The notes beneath the pieces were generated by a model. It had not been told where the DNA came from, did no database searches, and saw only the letters and a program-made list of their open reading frames with translations. A stretch of 64,000 nt of DNA from assembly GCF_051379705.1 (NCBI RefSeq), contig NZ_CP179868.1:310001-374000 (forward strand), in the 5' to 3' direction. Source of the stretch: Ekhidna sp051379705. Its GTDB lineage: Bacteria; Bacteroidota; Bacteroidia; Cytophagales; Cyclobacteriaceae. The position numbers and the translations under genes are program-made. This document shows, one piece after another, positions 35,128 through 44,750 of this stretch (the first letter of the stretch is position 1; the number at the start of each line of letters is the position of its first letter).

Positions 35128-36489
35128 ATGTCTCAGATCAACGACACCATTACTGCGCTGGCAACACCTCCCGGACAAGGAGCTTTGGGTATAATTCGCG
35201 TATCCGGAACTAAAACGATTCCGATAGTGAATGAGCTTTTCAAAGGAAAAGATCTCAACAAAGTTGATTCACACACAATACACCTCGGAACGATCAGAAA
35301 TGATCAAAATGAAATCATTGACGAAGTTCTAGTGTCAATTTTTAAAGCTCCTCACTCATACACCAAAGAAGATGTCATTGAGATTTCCAGTCATGGTTCA
35401 CAATACATTCTACAAAAAATCTTGAGCCTGCTGGTAAGTAAAGGTGCCCGATTAGCTAAACCCGGTGAGTTTACTCAGAAAGCTTTTCTTAATGGTCGAT
35501 TTGATCTGACTCAGGCAGAAGCTGTTGCCGATTTGATTGCTTCTGAAAATGCCGGTATGCAACAAACGGCCATGAATCAGATGCGTGGAGGTTTCTCTGA
35601 TGAGATCAAAAATTTGCGGGAACAATTGGTGCATTTCGCTTCCATGATAGAGCTGGAATTGGACTTTGCAGAGGAAGATGTAGAGTTTGCAGATAGACAA
35701 GGATTGATTGATTTGATTAACAAAATTCAGACATTGATACGGTCATTGATAGCAAGCTTTGAGTATGGCAATGTGCTCAAGAATGGTGTACCCACGGTGA
35801 TTGCCGGAAAGCCAAATGCCGGTAAGTCGACGTTGCTCAATGCGCTTCTAAATGAAGAAAAGGCCATTGTCTCAGATGTAGCGGGAACTACACGAGACTT
35901 CATAGAAGATCAAATCTACATTGATGGTATTGCCTTCCGGTTTATAGATACTGCAGGGATTCGAGAAACAGATGATAAGGTTGAGAGTATTGGTGTGCAG
36001 CGTACGCTGGAGAAGATGAAGCAGGCAGGACTTGTGATCTACTTATTTGATTTGGTCAATGAAACAAGTGAATCCATTGAAGAACAGCTGAAAGGTTTAC
36101 AAGCTTCTGACGTGCCATTCATTATCGTGGGTAACAAAGTAGATCAGGCGGATGCGTCACTCAAAGCACATCTTACGGAACATAACGCTGTTTTTATTTC
36201 GGCTAAAGAAAAAGACAACCTGGAAACCTTGAAACAGCAGCTGAAGACCATTGTAGATAAGCCGGAACAATCAAATGTAATTGTGACCAATGCGAGGCAT
36301 TTAGAAAGCCTGCAACAAACGGATGACGCGCTTAATCGTGTGATAGAAGGCATCAACAACCAAATGAGCAACGACCTGGTAGCCCAGGACATTCGCTCCG
36401 CCCTGTTCCATCTCGGAGAAATCACCGGAGAAGTGACCACTGATGACTTACTAGAGAATATCTTTAGTAAGTTTTGTATTGGGAAGTGA
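35128..36489 (+). CDS. mnmE: tRNA modification GTPase MnmE
   Basis: 453 residues. The N-terminal tetrahydrofolate-binding domain opens with DTITALATPPGQGALGIIRV and contains ISSHGSQYILQKIL and GEFTQKAFLNGRFDLTQAEA. The inserted G domain shows GKPNAGKSTLLNALL, the DTAG (FIDTAGIRETDD), GNKVD and ISAKE motifs. The protein ends with the catalytic C-terminus FCIGK, including the functional Cys. MnmE with MnmG modifies the wobble uridine of tRNAs; mnmG is not in the window. ATG 35128 (MSQINDTITALA) is chosen over an upstream frame from 35083 that runs out of the operator. Confidence 0.96.
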   Translation: MSQINDTITALATPPGQGALGIIRVSGTKTIPIVNELFKGKDLNKVDSHTIHLGTIRNDQNEIIDEVLVSIFKAPHSYTKEDVIEISSHGSQYILQKILSLLVSKGARLAKPGEFTQKAFLNGRFDLTQAEAVADLIASENAGMQQTAMNQMRGGFSDEIKNLREQLVHFASMIELELDFAEEDVEFADRQGLIDLINKIQTLIRSLIASFEYGNVLKNGVPTVIAGKPNAGKSTLLNALLNEEKAIVSDVAGTTRDFIEDQIYIDGIAFRFIDTAGIRETDDKVESIGVQRTLEKMKQAGLVIYLFDLVNETSESIEEQLKGLQASDVPFIIVGNKVDQADASLKAHLTEHNAVFISAKEKDNLETLKQQLKTIVDKPEQSNVIVTNARHLESLQQTDDALNRVIEGINNQMSNDLVAQDIRSALFHLGEITGEVTTDDLLENIFSKFCIGK

Positions 36490-36497
36490 GACACTTC

Positions 36498-37010
36498 TTA
36501 GTCCGCTAAATTCTTAATAATGGGTTGTGGATCGTTAAATATAAGATTTGAAATTTTCCAAACTCCATCCACCTTTCGGCAAACAGTTAGAAAATTTCCA
36601 GAGTTTGTATAATTCTTATGGTCGTAGTTGTAAACCAGCCAGAATCTCCCATAAGTATATCCTATGTCGCCAGAAACATGTGCCCCAACAAATTTCTCCG
36701 AATATTCCAATACATCAGTTGTGGGTAACTGAGGGTTAAACCAATAATTAGCTAGTTCGTTTCTCCCTATTATAATTGAATCACCATGATGAGGCTGAAA
36801 AACAATATCTTCTGTTGTAAGATTCATAACTGCACTTGAGTCTTCCTCAATCCAGGTTTCTTGAAAGTCAATACGGACCTGTTTTATCTTTTCGATTTCT
36901 TCACGGTAATTAATGGATTTATGTGACTGGACGGAATCAATGCTGTTGCAACCACCCATTGATGCAATAACTAAGAAGAAAATTAAAATAACGTTTTTTG
37001 ATCTTTTCAT
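36498..37010 (-). CDS. NTF2-like (SnoaL/DUF4440-type) lipoprotein
   Basis: 170 residues. The N-terminus has a lipoprotein signal with lipobox ASMGGC (Cys at about 21). The rest has the cone-shaped NTF2 pattern: IRVDFQ-type helix (KIKQVRIDFQETWIEEDSSA), VMNLTTEDIVFQPHHGDSII, and GRFWLVYNYDHKNYTNSGNF. Family members are often binding proteins or minor enzymes; a specific function cannot be given. It converges with mnmE, with an 8-bp gap. Confidence 0.78.
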   Translation of the reverse strand: MKRSKNVILIFFLVIASMGGCNSIDSVQSHKSINYREEIEKIKQVRIDFQETWIEEDSSAVMNLTTEDIVFQPHHGDSIIIGRNELANYWFNPQLPTTDVLEYSEKFVGAHVSGDIGYTYGRFWLVYNYDHKNYTNSGNFLTVCRKVDGVWKISNLIFNDPQPIIKNLAD

Positions 37011-37204
37011 AAAAGTCAGAAAACGCTAGAAAGCTAGGTCGGTTTCGTATGATTAATTCATCTAGTAAACATTAATAAATATTCACATCAACCATCAAGT
37101 TATAGCTTATCCAAAACAGTCAATAACGACCATTCCTGTAAGCAAATAATTGCCATACATACCAATTTCGACTCATCTACTAGAGATGCTAAACCAGTTT
37201 TTTA

Positions 37205-38743
37205 TTAATCTGATTCAATTTCATCTAATTCCTCCCTGGGAAGCATTTCATCTCGCATCGCTGTATTATATACAAAACCGGCAACAATAGTCGCTATCTG
37301 CTTCAGATCGTCAATCACCAGTCGCTCGTAGGTATCCATATTGGTATGATGCGTTCGTGACCAATATTCTACTGGGTCTTGAATAAACTGGAACCCTGGG
37401 ATGCCAATTGCATCAAATCCAAGGTGATCTGTACCGCCCGTATTTCTAAGGGTAATGGTTGCATTTTCCATGATATCATCATAAGGCGTAAACCAGTCTT
37501 TGAAAATTGGGCCGACTTCTTCATTGCCTTGCAGATAGATCCCTCGAATTCGGCCCGTTCCATTGTCAATGTTATAATAAGCCGATATTTTGCTATGCTC
37601 GGGCTTTAATGCCATTGTTTCTGCATCACCAAAATGGTTTTTCACATAGTTGCGAGAGCCAAAGATTCCCTGCTCCTCTCCACCCCATAACGCAATGCGA
37701 ACGGTGCGTTTCGGTTGCAATCCTGCTGCTTGCAAAATCCTAACCGCTTCCATCATCACAATGCATCCCGCACCATTGTCAGTAGCTCCAGTGCCACCAT
37801 GCCAGGAATCCAAATGTCCTCCAAGCATCACTACCTCAGACTTCAACTCAGGATCTGATCCAGGTATCTCTGCAACTACATTGTAACCCTGAAGGTCTTC
37901 CATGTCGAAGGTAGTTTTCACTTCTGCTTCTAACTCAACTTCTACTCCATTTTTGGCCAGACGTGCCATCAGGTTTACGTGTTCGGGTGCCATCTCCAGC
38001 TCACTTGCTCCTTTTGGTGTGTCTTTTAGGTATCCACGTGGACTACTGGTAAATAAGGTTCCATGTCGACCCCTCACTCCTTTTATAATAAGTGCAACTC
38101 CTTCTTCAGTCAGAAAAGTGTTTAGTGTTCTGCTAAATTCTCTGCGTTTTCGAAAGGCTGCTATTTCATCGGCCGTCCATTGTCTTCTCTCAGTTCTAGG
38201 CTCTGTCATTTCGGTAAGTTCCTCTTCAGAATATCTAAGCGCATCTGCCTTAAAGGTTGGCGATTGATCTCCACGTGGCTTGAAAGCCACAATCGCTCCT
38301 TCTAGCTTTCCTCTATATTTTTCAAAATCATCTTCATTATTGATTTCCACAAACTGGACTTTTCCGGAAACAGGACCATCCGTACTTTCGGTCCAGGCTT
38401 TAGGTATTGCAATGAAAGGCATGTAGTATGGTTTGGTCATCGCTACATAGCTCTTATTCACTTCCCAACCTCTACCAAATTCACCCCAAGCCTCTTTCTG
38501 AGCATTTTCCAACCCCCACTCGGTTAATTGATTAATGGCATAGGTGGCAGCTCGTTCGTAACCTTTAGAATTTGAAAGACGCGGCCCTGCTTTATCAACC
38601 AGCTCAAAAGCAATCTGCTCTACTTGTGAGTTTTCAAGTCCTTCTTTCTTGATTTTTTCAATAGCTTCACTGTCGATGGATTCTTGACCATGCGCAATAA
38701 AAGCAAAAAGAAAAATTGGGATTAATAGCAATCGTTGCTTCAT
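37205..38743 (-). CDS. Secreted M28-family metallopeptidase
   Basis: 512 residues. Signal peptide (1-19, LLLIPIFLFAFIAHGQ). An apical PA-like domain lies in the middle (about 120-270). The zinc-binding M28 core follows: GGHLDSWHGGTGATDNGAGC (His310 and Asp), LWGGEEQGIFGSRNYVK with catalytic Glu pair, YNIDNGTGRI, and the late RTHHTNMDTYERL ligand His. This is the carboxypeptidase Q/aminopeptidase-like layout in the periplasm or outside. A perfect TAnnTTTG box is found 28 bp upstream of ATG 38743. The preceding 194 bp (37011-37204) shows no feature. Confidence 0.88.
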   Translation of the reverse strand: MKQRLLLIPIFLFAFIAHGQESIDSEAIEKIKKEGLENSQVEQIAFELVDKAGPRLSNSKGYERAATYAINQLTEWGLENAQKEAWGEFGRGWEVNKSYVAMTKPYYMPFIAIPKAWTESTDGPVSGKVQFVEINNEDDFEKYRGKLEGAIVAFKPRGDQSPTFKADALRYSEEELTEMTEPRTERRQWTADEIAAFRKRREFSRTLNTFLTEEGVALIIKGVRGRHGTLFTSSPRGYLKDTPKGASELEMAPEHVNLMARLAKNGVEVELEAEVKTTFDMEDLQGYNVVAEIPGSDPELKSEVVMLGGHLDSWHGGTGATDNGAGCIVMMEAVRILQAAGLQPKRTVRIALWGGEEQGIFGSRNYVKNHFGDAETMALKPEHSKISAYYNIDNGTGRIRGIYLQGNEEVGPIFKDWFTPYDDIMENATITLRNTGGTDHLGFDAIGIPGFQFIQDPVEYWSRTHHTNMDTYERLVIDDLKQIATIVAGFVYNTAMRDEMLPREELDEIESD

Positions 38744-38771
38744 AAGAGTGAGGTTTAGGTTTTGTTCTAAC

Positions 38772-38779
38772 CAAATATA
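38772..38779 (-). promoter_or_regulatory. Candidate promoter of the M28 peptidase gene
   Basis: The reverse strand reads TATATTTG, a perfect TAnnTTTG, 28 bases before the ATG. It lies between inverted copies GGTTTAG (38752-38758) and CTAAACC (38780-38786), which could be a regulatory site over the start point. No clear -33 TTG. Confidence 0.4.
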
Positions 38780-38847
38780 CTAAACCCAAGAGGCTATATA
38801 GTAATGAGCGTGAAATCAAAATGACTTCCTATTAAGTATTTATTTGA

Positions 38848-41844
38848 TCATTGATCAAACTTAATCTTTTCAAGAATCTCATTTTTCTTCTTCATCAAAG
38901 CCGGGTCCACTTTGTCTTTGTGCTTGGCTTTGTCGGAAAAGATGTATTTGTACTTAGCTTTCGTGATCTTAAAATCATACTCCTCCGCTTTGCCAAATAT
39001 GTCTATGCCTGTTTTGAAAGGTAGTGGTGATTCAAGCACAGAAATATGATAGTTGTAAGTAAGGTCCAGATTTTGAATTCCTCCGACCGCAACCTTATAG
39101 CGATCCATGCTCACCAAGGATGGGAAAATTTCCAGTGCTCCATTTTCAATTGCCATTTCAACAGCTACTGTATCAAGCGTATTTTTTTCTCGATTTTTAA
39201 ACTTTAATGTTTTAGCCAAATATTGAAATGTCTCGCCATCGAGGAGCACAAGATTCTTACCCTCAATTCTTGCCACAGCTTCAATGGAAGATTGAATAAC
39301 CTCCATGTGCTTTCCTATCTTAACTGAACCTTGCATTCCTATATTTAGGTTGCCTTCGAAATCCTTGGTCATAGGAAGCAGCGTGTCCATAAACGGCAAG
39401 ACTTCAAACATATTTGCAACGTCTACATCTGTCAACTTCAGATTGAAGTTTGCGCGAGCTCTATTATTATTTCTAGCTACATATCTTGCATTCGTCCATA
39501 AATCAGCTGCATTAGTCTTCATTCTAAGATTTTTCAATCTGATTGTTTGATTTTTAATGAATAAATTTCCCTTTACTCCCCGTAAAAACAAGGCTCCGTA
39601 TCTGACTTTTTTGAGATTAATTTTTAACTTAAAATCAATGTTTTTAGGTACTACAAAAGTCTCAAGTAATGTTGTGTCAGTAGCTAATTCAATGGTATCT
39701 GAAAGATCAACTTTGCTTGTCTCTTCCAAAGCTGATGCTCTATCTAAGATTCTGGTAATCTGATTAATATTGAGAAAATTAGACTTCAGTGTTAGTTCTG
39801 CAGTCAACGATTCTTTACCTAGTAAATTTTTCTGCAAATTGAATATCTTTCCACTTAATATGACATCAGACTTTCCAATCATAACATTGGCCTCATCCAG
39901 TGTCAATTCGTTTGTCTTAAGATCAACTTTAGTGTTTTTGATCCAAACTTTTTTAGGAAATGACGTAGTGAAGAAATTTAAGGACTTAAATCCAAACTGC
40001 CCATTCATAGGCCACCTTTTCTTGCGTTTTACAAGGTTAAGATCAGATTCAAAAGATTTTAATGTTGCATAGTTCAAACCATTATCAATTCGGATTCTGT
40101 CAGCGGTAAACTTAGCTTTCAATCTAGGTATACTTGGATTGTTTTTCGCGGATCTTAAATAGACCATTCCCTTAAGATTATTACCTACTACAGATAAGGT
40201 ATCACCAAATAATATCTTGGCTTTTGATAAAGACAAATTTGACCTTACTGGTGAAATCATTATCGAATCTGTGGCTGGAGAAGTTGTGAAATTTGCTTTC
40301 AAGCCTTTACCAGTAGCATTCACATATTCATTGATATTTAAATTATAATCTTTCAATCTTGCTCTCCCGCTCAAAAGTCTGAGATCATCTTTTCCAAACT
40401 TTGTTACTCCTTGCTCTTGTCCAAAGTCTAGTTTTAAACTCGATGTGACAAACCTTATACTATCAGCATAATTGATATCAATATCAGTTAGATTAAATGA
40501 ACCGGACGCCATTATTTTTCCTAAATTATAATTGATGACATCTTCAAGGAATAAATCGGTATTTAAATCAAATTGTGCACTACCAATAGCTTGAAGTCCC
40601 TCAACAGGAATTGTCTCTAACAGGGCTACAAAATCAATTCCCCCCATTCCTGACATCATTACGTGAGGGTTTGTCAAAATTTTATCAATTTTCCCATTTA
40701 ATTGAATTGAGAGTCCATCGCTTACCACTTTTAAATTAGAAAGATCAATTGTAGAGGAAGACTTATTGAGGTAGTCAATTTTGGCCGCAAGTTTGGTTTC
40801 GAACAGCTCAATTCTCTTCGAAAATCCCTTATAAGAGGCTTCGCCACCAGATATTTTTAAATCTAGTTCGACTACAGGAAAGCGATCTTCAAAGTATTCA
40901 CCTTTTATATTCGCTTTCAAAGCTACCTCTCCCTTACCTTCCAGACGTTCCAAATTCACATAGCGAATAGGTACCAAATCAAGTGCCTCCCGTATGTTCG
41001 ATGTAAACAGCCTGTTTTCAAGGTCTACAACTATGGCACCTATAGAGTCTAACATGATGCTGCCTTTGGAAGCTATTTCCAATTCATGATCAACAACATT
41101 AAGATTTACAGTATCTATGGAAATAAGATTCTCCTCTAGGTCTATACTGCTCCGTGAGTGAAAGTTGATCGAAACCGGATTAATTATGGGCTCATCATTA
41201 AGAGTCAAAGCCATATTTTTAATTGCTAGATTCAAGTCACAATCTACCAGTTCATTTAAATAAGATATCTCCCCTAGGACACCCATGCTTTGAATTCTTA
41301 TTGAGAAATAGTTGGTAAAATCATTAAACCTCAAGGAGCCCTCTCTTATTTCTATATTGTCAATGATATAGGTGTTATCTCCACTCTCGCCCGTGGCTTC
41401 TGTATTTAATGTATCATTAGCAGGTTGATCCTTTAAGATATTCCAATTGGAGCTGCCTGTGGAATCCATTTGAGCATAAATAATCGGCTTAGCAATGATC
41501 AGTTCATCTATATGTATTTTTTCATCAGAAAAAATGGATACTGGATTGAGATAAACATCAAGTGACTCAAAAGCCAAAAGTGAATCTCCAGTATTAGAAA
41601 TCAACAATCCATTATCAATTTCTACCTCCAGATCTGGGAATGTAGAGAAAAAGGTTAGCTCAACACTCTCTAGATCGAGCCTCCCATCGATATACTCATT
41701 TGCAATTTCAGTTGCTTTAGGTGTTAGCTTTTCAGGTGAAAAAACAAAATTAACCACAACACCAATTGCCAATAGTATCAATAGCAAGACAGACAAAAAA
41801 AGTATAAATACTCCTTTTACAATTTTTTTGAGTTTAAATGACAT
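38848..41844 (-). CDS. AsmA-family protein
   Basis: 998 residues. An N-terminal membrane anchor (about 10-32, VFILFLSVLLLILLAIGVVV) is followed by the AsmA-type start (LTPKATEIANEYIDGRLDLE, FFSTFPDLEVEIDNGLLISN) and then long stretches of beta-strand repeats such as NLVVDLEN- and LDLKISGGEASYKG-type pieces. The C-terminal AsmA_2-like region holds DVANMFEVLPFMDTLLPMTK and AVGGIQNLDLTYNYHISVLE. AsmA proteins form long beta-groove bridges thought to carry lipids between membranes. It stands alone on its strand. Confidence 0.85.
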   Translation of the reverse strand: MSFKLKKIVKGVFILFLSVLLLILLAIGVVVNFVFSPEKLTPKATEIANEYIDGRLDLESVELTFFSTFPDLEVEIDNGLLISNTGDSLLAFESLDVYLNPVSIFSDEKIHIDELIIAKPIIYAQMDSTGSSNWNILKDQPANDTLNTEATGESGDNTYIIDNIEIREGSLRFNDFTNYFSIRIQSMGVLGEISYLNELVDCDLNLAIKNMALTLNDEPIINPVSINFHSRSSIDLEENLISIDTVNLNVVDHELEIASKGSIMLDSIGAIVVDLENRLFTSNIREALDLVPIRYVNLERLEGKGEVALKANIKGEYFEDRFPVVELDLKISGGEASYKGFSKRIELFETKLAAKIDYLNKSSSTIDLSNLKVVSDGLSIQLNGKIDKILTNPHVMMSGMGGIDFVALLETIPVEGLQAIGSAQFDLNTDLFLEDVINYNLGKIMASGSFNLTDIDINYADSIRFVTSSLKLDFGQEQGVTKFGKDDLRLLSGRARLKDYNLNINEYVNATGKGLKANFTTSPATDSIMISPVRSNLSLSKAKILFGDTLSVVGNNLKGMVYLRSAKNNPSIPRLKAKFTADRIRIDNGLNYATLKSFESDLNLVKRKKRWPMNGQFGFKSLNFFTTSFPKKVWIKNTKVDLKTNELTLDEANVMIGKSDVILSGKIFNLQKNLLGKESLTAELTLKSNFLNINQITRILDRASALEETSKVDLSDTIELATDTTLLETFVVPKNIDFKLKINLKKVRYGALFLRGVKGNLFIKNQTIRLKNLRMKTNAADLWTNARYVARNNNRARANFNLKLTDVDVANMFEVLPFMDTLLPMTKDFEGNLNIGMQGSVKIGKHMEVIQSSIEAVARIEGKNLVLLDGETFQYLAKTLKFKNREKNTLDTVAVEMAIENGALEIFPSLVSMDRYKVAVGGIQNLDLTYNYHISVLESPLPFKTGIDIFGKAEEYDFKITKAKYKYIFSDKAKHKDKVDPALMKKKNEILEKIKFDQ

Positions 41845-42009
41845 CTTAAAGTGCTTACGAAAATCTAATTCTTCATTATGAAGTTAATCATATGAATTTA
41901 TAAGGACCTCTAATTTGGGTCAAAAAGTACTTATTCCATATTTCCCATCAAATAATTATCACATCTGTTGATTTTGATGTAAAAAGTTTAATGAGAGTCG
42001 CTAACAAAT

Positions 42010-42017
42010 TACCTTTG
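42010..42017 (+). promoter_or_regulatory. Candidate -7 element of the gene at 42037
   Basis: TACCTTTG matches TAnnTTTG perfectly, 19 bases before the ATG at 42037, with a TTTA about 20 bases upstream in place of the -33 TTG. The spacing fits a Bacteroidota promoter with a short leader. Confidence 0.45.
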
Positions 42018-42036
42018 TCATGTCAACTTTCAAACT

Positions 42037-42939
42037 ATGAGACTCGGACAACTCGCCAAAAAACACGACATTCCAGTAAAGGAGATCATGACTTACCTCG
42101 AAGAACATACAGGTGAGAAATTTCATCCGAACGCAAAGATCTACGACGCCCTGGAATCTAAGGTCTTTGATCATTTTGGCCTGCAGCCTGAGACTACTGC
42201 CGAGGTAGTTGAAGAATCAAACAATGAAATATTGGCTTCAGAAGAAGTCGCAATCGAAACGGAAGAGGTATCTGAGATTCCTAAGATAGAGAAGTCTCCT
42301 TTTCCTGCTACTCCAGAAGAAGAAATTGCAATGCTTGATGGTGAATTGGCAGAAGCTGAAGAATTGCCGAAGAACGAAGACGCTAACCCGCGCAGTGCTC
42401 AACCAAAAGAAGCAAAGGCAGCTCCTGCTGAAGATGAGGTTATTCAAACGGATAAGCTACTGGAATTACTGGAATCCGAAGAACTACCCGAGGGCTTGGA
42501 CAAGATAAAGTTGATCAAGGCTTCCAAGAAGGAGCTTTCAGGTCTTAAGGTTGTAGGTAAAGTAGACCTGCCCGAGCCTAAGAAGAAGGAAGAAAAACAA
42601 TCAGATATAGTTACCGAAAAAGATCTTCGGGAATATAGGAATCCGAGAAAGAAAAGGCATCAACTTACGGACGAGGAAAAGGAAAAACGTAGACTAAAGG
42701 CTAAGCAAAAGAAAGAAGCTTATGAGGTACGACTGGAAAAGCGACGCAAAGAACAAGAGGAACTAGAGAGAAAAACCAGAAAAGAAGAACATTACAAACA
42801 GAAACTAGAGCAAGCCAAAGCGATTCAGGTGAAGCAAAAAACCAAACAGCAAGAATCCATAAACGAGACGGTTAGTGAAAATCAACGTCCAGAACCCAAA
42901 ACCATGTTGGGTAAATTCTGGAAATGGATGAATACATAA
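42037..42939 (+). CDS. Highly charged coiled-coil protein with IF-2-N-like start
   Basis: 300 residues. The first about 50 (MRLGQLAKKHDIPVKEIMTY ... HTGEKFHPNAKI) resemble the small IF-2 N-terminal helical fold (xLAKxxxIPxKEIxxxL). A middle region rich in Glu (about 60-140) has low complexity, and the last 100 residues are a strongly basic coiled coil (EEKEKRRLKAKQKKEAYEVR and further Lys/Arg/Glu repeats). It is not IF-2: there is no GTPase. The design suggests a ribosome- or RNA-associated factor; this is inference. No operon partner. The bases after it, 42940-43205, show nothing clear. Confidence 0.7.
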   Translation: MRLGQLAKKHDIPVKEIMTYLEEHTGEKFHPNAKIYDALESKVFDHFGLQPETTAEVVEESNNEILASEEVAIETEEVSEIPKIEKSPFPATPEEEIAMLDGELAEAEELPKNEDANPRSAQPKEAKAAPAEDEVIQTDKLLELLESEELPEGLDKIKLIKASKKELSGLKVVGKVDLPEPKKKEEKQSDIVTEKDLREYRNPRKKRHQLTDEEKEKRRLKAKQKKEAYEVRLEKRRKEQEELERKTRKEEHYKQKLEQAKAIQVKQKTKQQESINETVSENQRPEPKTMLGKFWKWMNT

Positions 42940-43205
42940 GCTAATCCTGAAGTAACTAAGACACCTGAAAGCCAATTTCAAGTGTTTTAATTTCATTTTA
43001 TCAAACCTGTTTTCTTAGTAGAAACCTAACAAGGTTCTGAATCAGATTATCATTAAATAGTGCTGATTACACAAATCACAAAATATTCTTTCATTAAAAC
43101 TCACTCTTACTAATCTGTTAGAGGTTTTTGAGATATCTATTCAATCTTATATTGTAGCAGAATAAGTTTTTTATTATCTTAAATACACCATCGATCTATA
43201 ACTTA

Positions 43206-44708
43206 TTGAGCCTGAGATTATTAACCATAACTGTTTTATGTCATCTAGCAAGTACCATTAATGCTCAAACTGGTATTGATAGCTTATGGCGTGTTGTTGA
43301 GCAAACCAATGATGCGATCATAAAGGTAGACGCACTTAATAAGATCGCATATGACCTTAGATCGGTAAATCCGGATAGCACATTATTGATTGGTTCGCAA
43401 AGTGAGGCAATTGCAATGGCAAATAATTATCAGTTGGGCATTGCTGATGCGAAAATGCGCAGAGCAATCGCTCATACAAATTTGGGCAACTATTATCGAG
43501 CTTTGCAATTGTACCTGGAGTCTCAGTCTATTTTTGATAAACTTAATGTTCCCGATCGAGTAGCCTCATGTCTAAACAACATTGGCAGACTATATAACTT
43601 CATTGGTGACCATGATCGGGCGCTGGAATACTACCAAAAAGCATCCATCGGATTTGCTGAACTCAAAGATACCCGTGAAGGTAACATCCTTAACAATATA
43701 GGTTACATCTATAAATTGGCGGGTGATTATCCGCTAGCCTTAGAATATCTCCGTAAAGCGTGGATCAAGGCACATGAGGTAAATGATCCAGGGAGAAGCA
43801 TCTACCCTATATATAATATTGGAAGTACTTATATGCTAATGGATGAATTGGATTCAGCTATGAAATATCTTGACAGCTCAATGAACTTAGCTTACCATCT
43901 TCGCAACCAGTACATTCTAAGTCTTACCAAAATCGATCTTGGCCAATTATACCTTAAAATGAACAAGTTACACGAGGCTGAATATGCTTTTCAAGAAGCT
44001 TACAATGTTGCCTCAGCAGCAGGTATGCGGTCTGAGCTTCGTGATGCTGCTCGCCACCTCTCCAGTATGTATGAAGTGCAAAATAATTTAAAACAAGCAT
44101 TACAATTTCATAAGATATATCAAGCCACGAATGACTCGCTTTTCAACAGAGATCTTGCCCGACGAATTGCTCTACAAGAGGCCGAATATGAGTATCAGCA
44201 ACTACAGGTCCAGCAAGAAATTGAGCAGCAAAATCAAAAATTGAAACAAGAAAAAGAATTAGCGAATGCCATTGGAACTCGTAACACGCTAATTATCGGA
44301 TTCCTTGCCATGAGTGCGATTTCATATCTCATGTTCTTCAATTTCAAACGAAAGCGAAAAGCAAATGATGCATTGAGAGCACTTAATAAGCAAATAGAGC
44401 GACAGGCTGCCGAGCTTCAGCATGCTAATCATGAAATCATCGTGATGAATAATAATCTTGAAAAGATTGTAAATAAGCGAACAGAGGAGCTCAAACTCAG
44501 AAATCAACAACTCAAGGAATACCTCTCCTCAAACTCTCACATCGTACGTGCGCCCTTAGCCAGAATCTTAGGTCTTGTAGACCTTTATGATCCCAAGGAT
44601 CCGGTCAATCTCCCATTTATCAACGAGAGCTTGCAGGATTCTGCCACCGAATTAGATAATGCTCTTCGTAGCATTAACGAGAAACTTAGCGATGGTAGTG
44701 TGGACTGA
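43206..44708 (+). CDS. TPR membrane protein ending in a kinase dimerisation domain
   Basis: 500 residues. Signal peptide (about 1-20, LRLLTITVLCHLASTINAQ), then TPR repeats (about 60-320), a coiled coil, one membrane span (about 358-378, TLIIGFLAMSAISYLMFF), a long coiled coil, and finally a HisKA-like helix pair with His445 in SNSHIVRAPLARILGLVDLY. The protein stops about 55 residues later and lacks any ATPase domain. The layout otherwise copies the TPR kinase at 4857. The only start compatible with the signal peptide is TTG 43206. It might receive phosphate from another kinase or act by dimerising with one; this is inference. Confidence 0.8.
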   Translation: MSLRLLTITVLCHLASTINAQTGIDSLWRVVEQTNDAIIKVDALNKIAYDLRSVNPDSTLLIGSQSEAIAMANNYQLGIADAKMRRAIAHTNLGNYYRALQLYLESQSIFDKLNVPDRVASCLNNIGRLYNFIGDHDRALEYYQKASIGFAELKDTREGNILNNIGYIYKLAGDYPLALEYLRKAWIKAHEVNDPGRSIYPIYNIGSTYMLMDELDSAMKYLDSSMNLAYHLRNQYILSLTKIDLGQLYLKMNKLHEAEYAFQEAYNVASAAGMRSELRDAARHLSSMYEVQNNLKQALQFHKIYQATNDSLFNRDLARRIALQEAEYEYQQLQVQQEIEQQNQKLKQEKELANAIGTRNTLIIGFLAMSAISYLMFFNFKRKRKANDALRALNKQIERQAAELQHANHEIIVMNNNLEKIVNKRTEELKLRNQQLKEYLSSNSHIVRAPLARILGLVDLYDPKDPVNLPFINESLQDSATELDNALRSINEKLSDGSVD

Positions 44709-44750
44709 AGATATTGGTCAAACGTCAATGTAACAATACAATGACCTTTA

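Noticed and set aside
44715..44745. GGTCA/TGACC hairpin after the TPR half-kinase
   Set aside because: Five-base stem with a loop of about 20 bases and no T run; not a credible terminator.
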